Both the position numbers and the translations under genes were made by a program. From assembly GCA_031772625.1 (NCBI GenBank), contig CM062817.1, positions 885,522,184 through 885,586,183 on the forward strand: DNA of 64,000 nucleotides, written 5' to 3'. The notes under the pieces are model-generated. The model was not told the DNA's origin. It was given only the letters and a program-made list of their open reading frames with translations, and did not search any database. The stretch comes from Pinus tabuliformis. Its lineage: Eukaryota; Streptophyta; Pinopsida; Pinales; Pinaceae. Positions 10,847 to 21,300 of the stretch are shown piece after piece; positions within the stretch are counted from its first letter, which is position 1; the number at the start of each line of letters is the position of its first letter.

Positions 10847-11990
10847 GTATGAGGCCGTTTATTGGGTGAAATGCTTTATTAGGAGGATCCGAAGTTCTTC
10901 CAATGCTGGGAGGAGACCTGTAATAAGATACAATACAATACATTATTTTTCATACTGTTTTCATGATCTAGCTGAGGCGGGCATTCCCATGCTCAACTTT
11001 ATAAATTCATTTTTCTGTACATAGGACAGACAATCGTCTGATGGTAGACTGATGACTTTGATGAAATCATCATCCTTTTGGTAGGATGATTATCTGTGCC
11101 GCAATGTTGTACATTTCAATGTCTTTATTTTTCCTGAATATATATCACAGCCCGGATGGATGAAACTAGATCCGGGGTCTTCAATCTCGTCCGATCTTCA
11201 CTCTAAGTACAAGTCTATCCATGTGAGAAATGTTTTGAAGTCAAACATGGAAAGACATCTCTTGATTACCAGTCAATGATGTAAACTGTTAACAAGCGCG
11301 AGAGGAATCATCGATAATGATAATGACCCTCAAGGTACTGCAGTACAATTCACGTGGTGTGAATAAAGGACTTGGCATCGAACACCATGCAAAATCTTTC
11401 GGTCGAAGGTCATTGATGTATACCTGTCGCCGAAAGTGAGAAACTTGCCATTGAGGCATGCAAGCTTCAAAGTACTGAAGGGGGTGTTCCTAGATCAACT
11501 TCTTGGATAATGAGCTGATGTCGACAAGAAGCAATCCGTCAAAGGAGGGCCTTAATGTATCCCACATCAGTGACACGGAACGGAGCAAATGATTTTTATG
11601 GAGGTGAAAATGATCTGATGATATATGGTTCAGGGTGGCGGTCATGAAAGAATGAAGGATAATGTATGGTAGTGGATGGGACACGGTTGACTTCTCTGGA
11701 TGACTTCTCTTGAACATATCGGCGACACTTATGTGATGGATTGGTAGCATTTACCCCAAAGATGGATGGTATGGCGAGACCATGGTGATGTGACCGGTGA
11801 ATGAAACAACCCAACCCGACTCAGGCACGGAGTGGAAGTGTCATGTTCAAGAGCGACTTGCTACCAATAAAAGTTCTTTGAGTTTCTTCCCAATTTTCCC
11901 CAGTCATTTCTGACCAGTAACTCTTTATTTTTGTCAAGCTTGAGGAGGATAACATATGCTTGTTCTATAATTTTCCCTTCGGGCAAACCC
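10847..11990. other. 3' noncoding arm of the Ogre-like element
   Basis: No gene recognised. One isolated perfect hairpin lies at 11069-11090 (ATCATCCT/AGGATGAT). Small reading frames at 11490-11814 on the minus strand lack motifs. By position this arm would also contain the promoter of the + strand antisense gene that starts near 13 kb. Confidence 0.5.
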
Positions 11991-12718
11991 ATCGCTATGT
12001 TTTAACGAGCCTAGCGATAGTGAAACTCGTTCTCGTCTAAAGACAAGTTTGTCGCTATTAATCTTTTTAACGAGTCTAACGACAAAGACAACTCGGTCCT
12101 TTTCATTTTTAGAGAGTCTGAAAAGGTACGTAAAGATAACTCCAAAGTTCCTTTTTCGTCATCTAATCCCTTAAGTCCGAAAAAGTATAAAACAATACAG
12201 AAGGGATGAATTTTCGATAGTTTTAACGAGCCGAACAAAACAAGCGCTCGATCTTTTTGTGCAATAATCCCTCAGGTCCAAAAAGATTAAAATCTAGAGG
12301 AGGGATAGCACTTCCGGTCGTTTTAACGAGCTGGAAGGCCAAAACTCGGCAATCTTTTCATATTTTACGAGTCAGATGAAAAGAGCTTAAAGAAGACTCG
12401 TCTTTTGAGGAACGAGTGATAAAACGGGTAGCAGCTGATTCCAGGTAAGGGTTGGAATTTTCCAATCACGGCAGTGTCACAAGGATGGCTAGTGAAATCA
12501 CTCTTCGCAGCTGTTCCTCAAAATGGGTAAACAATCAAATGGAGGTGAATGATCGATCAATGGAAAAGTGGAGGTGATGGTTCAAACACGACCAAGGCTT
12601 TAATGGCTGATAATGTTACATTCACGGTGGTTATTTACCGGAGGCTAGTTCATTTTTTAATGAGCTTAAACGCGGATTGAAACACTTGCTCGATCTTATG
12701 TTTATTTTTTAACGAGCA
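11991..12718. repeat. Array of small hairpins with shared loop and varied stems
   Basis: At least nine inverted repeats enclose a loop resembling tttttaacgagtct. Stems: ATCGCTA (11991/12012), TTTGTCG (12048/12080), CCTTTTC (12098/12120), CTTTTTCG (12151/12178), TTCG (12213/12232), ATCTTTTTG (12251/12279), CTTCC (12311/12333), TCTTTTCAT (12353/12376) and TGCTCG (12687/12713). Each left arm pairs exactly with its right arm, while arms differ between units and the loop stays similar (ttttaacgagcc, ttttaacgagtct, ttttacgagtcag). A related cluster lies at 22040-22160 at the other end of the coding region. Function is unknown. Paired arms that change together suggest selection for structure in RNA or single-stranded DNA, or a specific duplication mechanism. 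Confidence 0.7.
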
Positions 12719-13047
12719 TGAACTATGTGCTAAAACTGCTCGATAACATGGTCTAATTTTGATTTTTTACCATAAATAGCTTTGCTCTTTTCAAAGATAG
12801 TACTGTACCCTCAATTGCTGCATCAAAGTAGTTAGAAATGAATAACATTTGCTTGAAAATGAGATTAAAACCCTAATATTTGACTTTGAACTATGTAAAA
12901 AGCAATTAAAAAGTGTTTTTACCTCTCATTTTACCATTTCATTTGAACTTGGTTTGTTGGAGCTTTGGAGGTGCCTCTTCCCCCTTGATTTTCATCAGCT
13001 GATTTCGGGAGATTCTGTGGACGATTCTCGGTGCCGTCTGGACCAGG

Positions 13048-13346
13048 TAGGAGCTAAACTTGAGCTCTTTCATTTCATGGTTTCCTTTCTGCATTCTGTG
13101 CTTGATTTCCTGTTTTTCTGAGCCCCTGGGGTTTGATGGGGTCGCTCTGCCATCAGCGCACCTTGTGCACTCGAAACCTGCGCTGAATGTCAAGCAGCAT
13201 GAAGGCAGTTTGACCTTCAACGCAGGTGGAACACTGTGCAGGTGCGCTGGGCGCAGAAAAGGATTTTGTTGCACAGTTTTTGATGAAAATTTTTGCCTGT
13301 TTCTCATCAAAACCAGGATCTAACTCATCTCATGTTTGTTTTTCAG
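13048..13346 (+). other. Possible 5' UTR intron of the antisense gene
   Basis: A candidate donor ccag/gtaggagc at 13047/13048 and an acceptor tgtttgtttttcag/agat at 13346/13347 frame a 299-base interval just before the gene's first good ATG at 13362. The acceptor has a strong pyrimidine tract. The interval includes a run of gcgca/tgcgct motifs (13155-13258). This is a prediction from splice signals only. Confidence 0.4.
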
Positions 13347-13361
13347 AGATATTGGAGCAAA

Positions 13362-14580
13362 ATGACCCTTACATGGCAAGAACGAGAACATGAAGAAGAG
13401 GACATGATTGCCCTACATGATCCAGTTACGGTGAACGCGCTGCGGAACTGTGGTCTGCTGAAGTTCTTCCGCATCTCTAGCATGAGACAGCAGATCAACC
13501 TACTGCAGTATTTGCTCGATGCTTGGGATCCTATCAACCAAGTTTTCCAGATTAGGGGCAAATCTATCCCCTTGACCGCAGTAGACATTTACTTCTTGAC
13601 TGGCTTGTCGAGGCGGGATGCCCCCATCTCTTTGTCAGGTTCGGCCCGAGGGAGTGACTCCGTGAGAGATTATGTCCGCCAGTATTGCAGGGAAGGATCT
13701 CAGCCGAGTAAATACGGCAAGATTATTATCCATGAGGTTGCTGACAGGTCCCTTAGGTCTATCCTGTACATTATTGGTAGGATGGCCGGTAGTGCGTCTC
13801 TTCTTGTAGCCAACAGATCCTATATGCAGCATGCCTTGGAGTGCCTCCAACCGAAAATATTCAACTGGTGTGATGCAGTACTTCTTCAGATGAAAAGTCA
13901 GTTGACCAAGGTAAAGGACGGGAGGTTGAAGAACTTTGGGTTCGGTTCTATTTTGACCACCTTTGCTTTGGAGAAGATACCACTGATGCAGCCACAGTAC
14001 ATTGCACTCGACTTGCCTTCTCCTACTGAACCACACATGCAGAGATGGGTTGACCACATGTCTAGGCATGCTGGTCAATCTCAGATTTCTTTTTCTGATA
14101 CCTTCTTCTTGAGATGGTCTATTCCGAGTATCCATATGTTGGCATGGACTTCCGGGGTGATCCGGATTTAGTACTGCCGGACGGCGAGCAGTGGGGCGCT
14201 ATTGGTAAAATCTTTGACCATATCACTATTTACTGTTTTTATTCATAATGTCCTTGTGCTTTATTCTATCAAGACTTTAATCAAACTCATGTGTGCATGC
14301 AGATGTTGGTCCTGTTCGTCCAGTAGTTCGCCCGAGAGTGCCAGCCGCTGCCCCAGCAGGAGAGGCTGCCGGGAGGGTTATCCTTCGTGACCTTGATGTG
14401 GCCGAGACCCTCACAGCTGTGCAGGAGCAGGTTGAGAGCCTTACTCTCGGTATTCCAAATGTGAGGATCGACGAGTTACCTTTACAGTTGCAGCGGCATA
14501 CTACTGGTGTGCCTAGACGATGGACTCGTCTCTTACGCATGATCGCACAGGCTGTGACGTGCTATCATGAGCATCACTAG
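13362..14580 (+). CDS. Plant-mobile-domain-like protein, antisense gene within the Ogre-like element
   Basis: ATG at 13362 opens MTLTWQEREHEEEDMIALHD. Then follows a block matching the plant mobile domain (PMD; MAIN/MAIL1-like) pattern: NALRNCGLLKFF, a helix with LLQYLLDAWDP, FQIRGKSIPLTAVDIYFLTG and LSRRDAP (about residues 22-90). The first exon ends at 14206. A 95-base intron (gtaaaat...tgcatgcag, 14207-14301) is phase 1 and joins to a second exon reading DVGPVRPVVRPRVPAAAPAG and ending at 14580 (TAG region). Near 14105-14130 a one-base indel shifts the frame: the upstream frame ends at 14171, while the neighbouring frame reads EYPYVGMDFRGDPDLVLPDG up to the donor. This copy is therefore probably broken. 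It lies tail-to-tail with pol, 170 bases from the RNase H stop. Known PMD proteins act in silencing and genome stability and also occur in plant transposons. The role here is unknown. Confidence 0.7.
14207..14301 (+). other. Intron of the antisense PMD-like gene
   Basis: GT at 14207 and AG at 14300-14301. The exon ending in attg plus the exon starting atgttggt restores an aspartate codon and keeps the proline/alanine-rich frame open to 14580. Length 95 bp, AT-rich, typical for a short plant intron. It proves + strand gene logic in an element otherwise coded on the minus strand. Confidence 0.75.
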
Positions 14581-14747
14581 ACTAGGGTGCCCCCTAGCAT
14601 TTTGAGTTTTTGGGTCATGTGACCGATTTTGTCTTGGTTACAGAACATTATATGTAAACCATAAACAACTTATATATATATTTTGATTTTCGGTGTTTTA
14701 TTCTGGTTGAATTATCCACATGTAAAACATTGATGATGTGTTTCTTT
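14581..14747. other. Tail-to-tail intergenic gap
   Basis: Gap between the + strand antisense gene and the minus-strand RNase H stop. AT-rich with tatatatat near 14672 and cataaacaac that could serve 3' end formation. No reading frame. Confidence 0.4.
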
Positions 14748-15173
14748 TTATAAATGTCGCAAATGTCTATCTAACACATAGTTTGCTAATGAGTCGGTTA
14801 ATGTGTTTAAGTTTCTGGAAATATGTTGGTATTGAATCAAATCAAATTGTCTTTCCAAAATCTTAACCCTTAAGAACATGCGATAAATAGCTGGGTTGCG
14901 GACGGAATATATACCATTGAGTTGTAGTATTACGAGTTGTGAGTCTAGCCTGACGATTAGTCGGCGTATACCATGGGTGATGGCATCAGAGAGCAGTTCT
15001 ATCAACGCGCTATACTCAGCGATGTTATTTGTTGATTGACCAATACATACACCTCTGAAACTTACTAACTCGCCGCTTGGATCAAAAATGGCCCAGGCTG
15101 CGGAGGATAGGTTCCGCGAACTACGACTCGCTCCGTCGGCATATCCAACACATGTCTCCAAAAGGTTCGACAT
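14748..15173 (-). CDS. Archaeal-type RNase H (second RNase H of the Tat/Ogre lineage)
   Basis: ATG at 15173 (minus strand) opens MSNLLETCVGYADGASRSS. All four acidic positions of an RNase H fold are present: YADGAS, NNIAEYSALIE, VRLDSQLVI and LTDSLANY. About 141 residues, a full domain. It follows integrase in the same reading frame but after the stop at 15261, and the ATG is preceded by tttttacatttattgcag, an excellent 3' splice site. It would degrade the RNA strand during reverse transcription, complementing the weaker gypsy RNase H. Tat elements are known to carry such an extra domain. Splicing as the expression route is my inference. Confidence 0.8.
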   Translation of the reverse strand: MSNLLETCVGYADGASRSSRNLSSAAWAIFDPSGELVSFRGVCIGQSTNNIAEYSALIELLSDAITHGIRRLIVRLDSQLVILQLNGIYSVRNPAIYRMFLRVKILERQFDLIQYQHISRNLNTLTDSLANYVLDRHLRHL

Positions 15174-15260
15174 CTGCAATAAATGTAAAAAGGTGGATTA
15201 CTCGACCAAAACGACCACTTTAGCGAAAACAAAATACAACAAAAGCATATTGGTTACTAT

Positions 15261-18200
15261 TTAAGCATAGTAACGCTTGAGGTACAACCCATTACGAGGT
15301 TGCGCCAGTGGAATTCCGTCATAATCCATTAACTCGTAGGCTCCTTTTGCTAACACTCGTTTAAAAATATAGGGGCCCATCCATAAAGAATTAAATTTAC
15401 CTGCTCCCAATTTATCGGATTCTTGGTCGTAAAGCAAGACCAAGTCACCTTCTGAGAAGACACGGGGTTTGACATTTTTGTCGAACTGCGCCTTGACTCG
15501 TTTCTTGTGGGCTTCGTTAGCCAAAGCGGCATCACGACGGGTTTCATCCAATTGGATTAATTCCAAGAAACGGGCCTCTTCTTCTGAAGTTCCGGGGAGG
15601 AGATCGATTGCGAGTTTAAGAGACGATATTTCGCACTGGACTGGTAAGACCGCTTCCAGGCCATATACCAGTTGGAAAGGTGTGAACCCGGTGGCATTCC
15701 TTACCGATGTTCGGTAAGCCCACAAGGCTGAGTACAGGATTAGGTGCCACTTTCTTTTGTGAACTCCGATCATCCTTTGCAACATACGCTTCAAGACCTT
15801 GTTGATCGCTTCAACTTGTCCGTTGGCTTGCGGATAATACGGGGTAGAGCTGTTGTGAGATAGCCCTAGCTTGGCAGCTAATTCAACCATCATGTGATTG
15901 CGAAAATACGATCCATGATCCATAACTATAGCCTGTGGCACGCCGAATCTGGTGACTACATGATTGAAAAAGAAAAGGGTAGCTGTTTCACCAATGTTAT
16001 CTAATGTAGGCATCGCCTCGGCCCATTTGGTAAAATAGTCAACGGCGACTATAATATACCCATGCCCCCCGGTCGAGGTGGGGTTACATGTCATGAAATC
16101 AATGCCCCATTTGGCGAAAGGCACAACAGCCACTATTGGCTGTAAAGGTGCGGGTGGTCTTCTGGTTTTGCTATTAAAAATTTGACAAGCATGGCAACTT
16201 CTGACTGCGGTTATGCAATATTTGAACATGGTTGGCCAGAAGTATCCTGCTCGTAAGATTTTTTGTGTTGTAGCATATCCAGATTGATGCCCCCCACACG
16301 TGCCTGAATGACACTCATTTAGGGCTTTTTCGGCCTCCTCATGGGTGAGGCACCTTCTCAGAACTGTATCGATACCACGACGGTAAAGCGTATCACCGAC
16401 GATCATGTAGTCTTTTGCTTGGTATCGTATACGTTTTTGTTCAGAGTGAGAGGTATTTGGCCTGAATTTTTGGGTCTGGAGATAAATTATTATATCTCCA
16501 TACCACTCATTGCTTGTAGATATCAGAAACAAATTCTCATCCACGATTGATTCTTCGAATGTTTCATCGTTGTACGAGGATGGGAGATCGCACAATAATT
16601 CTGCGAAAACTAGAGCTTTCTTTGATTTGGATTTTACAAATTCCAGATCAAACTCTTGAAGGATTGCTATCCATTTTGAATATTTGCTCCCCAGCAACTG
16701 TCACGACAATATATAAGTCATGGGGTTGCAATCTGACAGAATGGTAGTTTTCCGAAAGAGGACATAGTGTCGAAATCTTTGTATCGCTTGAACAGCTGCA
16801 AGCGCTAGTTTTTCAACATAAGAATATTTGCTTTCTGTATCATTTAAGTTTCTACTTAAATAATATATAGGGTGTTCAATTACATCGACTTCTTGAACTA
16901 AAACCATTGCGATGGTTGTATCTGCTGCAGCCAGATACAGGTTAAAGTCTCTTTGATAATCGGGTGCGTACATTAATGATGCTTTTATTAAGGAATCCTT
17001 TAAAGCATCAAAGGAAGCTTGCGCAACCTGATCCCAGACGAAGGGTACCTCCTTTTTCAAAAGACGTGTATAACCTTTAGCAAGTTCGGCATAGTTTGGA
17101 ATGAACCTCCTCAGAAAGTTTGCTTTCCCTTGGAGTTTCTGAATCTGAAGCAAATTCGAAGGTGGAGGAAAATTGATGATTACCTGGACCTTGCAAGGTT
17201 CGAGACGAATCCCATCCTTGGAGACTACAAAGCCAAGTAAACGACCAGAACTGACGCAAAATACACATTTGTGCGGATTGAGTCGTATCTTGTAGTGTCG
17301 GCAACGTAAAAATATCGCTCTTAAATGCTGCGGATGATCAGTCCGCTTTCGCGAATGAGCCGGAAGGTCGTCGAGGTATGGTTGAACGATGTTATTAATG
17401 TCATGGAAGGCATAATTCATTGCCCTCTAAAACGTCGCCCCTGCGTTCTTTAAACCAAAGGGTAATTTTCGATATGCGAATGTGCCCCACGGACAAATTA
17501 ATGCAGTCTTTGACTGGTCCTGTGGGCGGATATTTATTTGATTATACCCGGAAAATCCATCCATGAATGAAAAGATTTCACATCCGGCGCATTCATCAAT
17601 TATCTAGTCGATGAAGGGTGTAGGGTAGTTGTCTTTTGGACAAGCTTGGTTTACATCCCTATAATCGACACACACTCTAATTGTCCCTTGTTTCTTCATA
17701 ACAGGGACAATATTCGATACCCAATCGGTTAGAGGAACCGGGTAGATGAAACCAGCATGGAGAAGTTTTTCAACTTCTGCCTTAATGGCAGTGGCTTTCT
17801 TGGGGTGCACCTGCCTGAGCCGTTGTCTTACCGGTTTGACATCTGGATACATCTTAATTTCGTGTTCAATGATACTCGAGTCAATGCCTGGCATTTCATC
17901 ATATGACCAAGCAAAGACATCTCTGAACTCGCGAAACAGAGCGTTATATATTTCCAGTTTTGAAGGAGAACAACCTTTTCCGACATAAATATTCTCTACA
18001 ACATTTGTTTTAGTCGAGATATTTATGGCTATAGTCTCTTCAATATTGGATAAGTTTCGCTCGGAATCCACCATATTTACAGTATTTGATAGGAATTCAA
18101 AGACTGAAGGGTGATAAAGGTCATCTTGAGTATCTTCTTCATATTCTGCAAGAAGGGAACGATGGTGGAAATCATTCCATGGTGCCCCTTCAATCAACAT

Positions 18201-18332
18201 TGATTGTACAATTCCTTCGTCGGTTCCATGCACTCTCGACCAAGGATCTAAATGGGTACCATATTCTCTAGACCTATCTACCCAAACGCTTGATGAGCGA
18301 TGATTCGGGTTTGCCTCCCATGCTAGAAACAT
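15261..18332 (-). pseudogene. pol: Ogre-like pol: RT, gypsy RNase H, integrase
   Basis: One frame, continuous with gag, from MFLAWEANP (18332) to YYA-stop (15261). Order: linker; RT entry EVEKLLHAGFIYPVPLTDW; RT core with IRVCVDYRDVNQACPKDNYP, FSFMDGFSGYNQI and the catalytic YLDD at 17367-17378; gypsy RNase H with FNLYLAAADTTIAMVLVQ, which lacks the usual first DAS acid; integrase zinc finger (H..H..CHAC, about 16180-16330); core acids in WGIDFM, VMDHGSYF and ANGQVEAINKV. Stops interrupt at 17604-17606 (TAG), 17427-17429 (TAG) and 16701-16703 (TGA), without frameshifts. In each case the neighbouring residues suggest Gln or Arg, so each is a C-to-T change on the coding strand. Confidence 0.9.
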
Positions 18333-18338
18333 TGATTG

Positions 18339-21300
18339 CTACAATACTTCTATTAGGCTTGGGGGCAAAACCATTGCATGATCCATGTTGATATCGTCTT
18401 CTGAGATCTTCGTGGAAGATATCTTATTGCAGGTACCTATCGACGCTACTTCCGCCAAATCAATTGGAGGTGGAAGAGCGAAAGTTCCCATTAATATAGG
18501 ATCTTTCAGTAGGCCTACTCCGATATTCTGAAGCGAATGGGGGCTTCCATGGATCATGGGAATGCTTCCTGTAACTTGTGAACCATTGGGGAGGAAGTTT
18601 TGTTGGTCGACGATCGTAATCCCCCCTTGAAAGGGGAATGCAATCTTTCTAAAATAGGTCGACACAATAGCTGCCATGGCATATATCCACGGTCTTCCTA
18701 GTAGGATGTTGTAATCAAGATTCCCATCGATGACTTCAACATCTATTTCTACTGTTTTTCCCCCTAGTTCAACCTTCAAGTTATTTAGGATACCATATGG
18801 GGTATATGTCCTTCCGTCGAATGCTTTTAATGTCGTCGAAGACCGTGACAAGTTTGGAGATCCTAAAGTTTTCCAGCAACTCATCGACATAATACATGTA
18901 GATGCCCCCTCATCAATAATTGTTCGATGAACAGTTTTGTTGAGGGCTTTCACTTGAATAAGGAAAGCTAGTTGAGCTGGTAACTGAGGATCGTATCCTT
19001 TGTGGTCAAAGGATACAAGATTGGAATCCTTAGGATCAACCCCACCAATGGCTGATAACAAAGCCTGCCTTTGGGATGGGCAATTTTGTAGTACTTCAAG
19101 AGTCGACATAGCGGATGGTGATTGGGCCAAATCTTCCACTATGTTATAATGTTGCGCCGCTCTAGCGCGAGGATTAAATGTCGACTTGTGTACTACTCCC
19201 TTTGGCAGTTTTATTGTTAATTCAGGAATGATGGGTGGTACAACTTCTGTCGAAGTTGTTGTCGAACTACTCGGTTGATCTTTACCTTTGTCGTTCGACA
19301 GTTGTGGATTCCCGTAATCTTTGTTCCTTGTCGAAATCAAAGCATCATTTTGTTGCTTGGAAATCGACAACATTAGCACTTGCAACGGGGAAGCATTTCC
19401 ACTATCAACCAGATTTGTGCCTGGATTTGGAAACGGATCAGTTAACACAGTTGAGGTTTGCGAACTTTTAAAGAATCTTTTAAGCTCAGCTTTGTATGGA
19501 CATTGTGAGGTCCAATGATCCTCATCACATATGTGACATCCCGTTGTGGGGGGTTTCCTATTTCCAGGAGGGTTTGAAGAAGTTTTTTCAGGAGATGACT
19601 CACCCTGTTTCTTCTTCTTCCCTTTGTTTTGCTTCTTCTTGCTTCCTGGTTGTTTGGTTTCTTTGCCCTTATCTGCTGATACGGCATTTACTTCCGAAGC
19701 AAGAATTTCGTCTTTTGCATTTTGATCTGAAATCTTACGGGCTTTCTTGGAGGCAGCCTTTGTCGATTTCGCGTTTGTCGTGCCAATCACACCATCGCCG
19801 GCATGAGAGTCATTGTTTGATTTAGGAGGAGGAGGAATTGAGAATTCCGGTCTAGGGGTGTCAGGTATTTTGTCGTAGAGCGTGCCAGACTGAGTATAGA
19901 CCAAGTCTAGATATTGCGCATGAGCGATAACTTGCTCTTCTGTTACGACTCCCCCCTTCGCCACATCTTCCGTTATGGCAGGAAGTAACGACTTGATAAA
20001 CCATTCAGCTAATAGCTGATCGGGAACGTACGTTTTTACCATCCTACGACGTCGTCGCCACTCATGTATATGATCGGATATGTGAGTGGCCGTTGTCTGT
20101 TTAAAGTTGGTTAGGATTTCCGTTCTCGTTTCATACCTTATCGGTAATTGAAAATGGGTTAGAAAAGTCGTGGCTAAGGTACTGAAATTGTCGAACGAAG
20201 CTCTAGGCAATTCAATATACCATTTTTCCGCTGGACCCATTAACGTCCTCTGAAAAAGGCGAAGCCTTATCGAATCATCGTTTAGGGTGTTTGATGAACA
20301 CCATAGATGAAATGTCATCACGTGATTCGATGGGTCCTCACCTGGATTTCCATTAAATTTAGGAATATCTGATGGAAGTTTGTGAGGAATCACTGGCCAC
20401 CAAGGGGCGTAAGCAATTGGATCGTTTGTTAACCGGTGTAAATCGGGTAACTCTAAAGTTGCCACGAATGGTAATTGTTGATTCAGGTTAAGTGAAGCAT
20501 ACCCAGGATACGATGGAATTGCCTGAGCAGTTGGCCTTTGCATACCAGCATAATGTAGTTGATGTTGGTATGACTGATACGGTTGGTGGACATGACCACC
20601 GTAAAGTGGTTGATTCTGACCGTTTTGAATGTACGGTTTTCCACTGTTCGCAAAGATCTGCTGCTCAGAACCTTGGTACACTTGTTGGAATTGTGGTTGT
20701 TGGTATTGCACTAGCCACGGTTGTGAAGCCATGTTCTGTTGCGCTATACTAACCGTTGGACCAAGATGTGGGGTAATTGTACCCGTTTGGACCTGTGTCG
20801 CCCCACCAGTTGGCGATTGTGGTTGAGTCACAGGGTCAATGGGTTGTTGCACAACAACCTGAGAAATCTGAGGTTGACATACAACAGGCAGCGTTTGAAC
20901 TTGTGACACTGTAACAATAGCTGGTGTTGTCGGGATGTTCGACATAGGTACACATTGTTGCATAGAATACACAACTCTTGGTTGTTGGGGTAGTATAGGT
21001 ACCCAACCACTTGACGTAACTCCAGTATAACCTGAATACTGTTGTGAACTCCCGTATGGATATCCTCCCGGAGGGGGTAATGAAAGGGCATACTGCCCCC
21101 CATACGGTGGTAACCCGGAACTCAAGGGGATTGTCTGCCCTTGGGGACTGGATTGCCCAAATTGACCTCCAAATGGATCAATTTGTCGAGTCTCAACATA
21201 AGAGTTGCCGGATATTATTCCGGAGGAACAAACAGGAACGGACCATACTGTCGAAATAGTCCCTGGATGGACTCCTTCTAGCGGTTGTGAGCTAGTCGGG

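Noticed and set aside
13293..13361. N-terminal extension of the antisense PMD-like frame
   Set aside because: It opens with TTG and lies within the likely 5' intron; the ATG at 13362 follows a splice acceptor.
13635..14135. 166-codon minus-strand frame
   Set aside because: Shadow of the + strand PMD-like gene; no motif.
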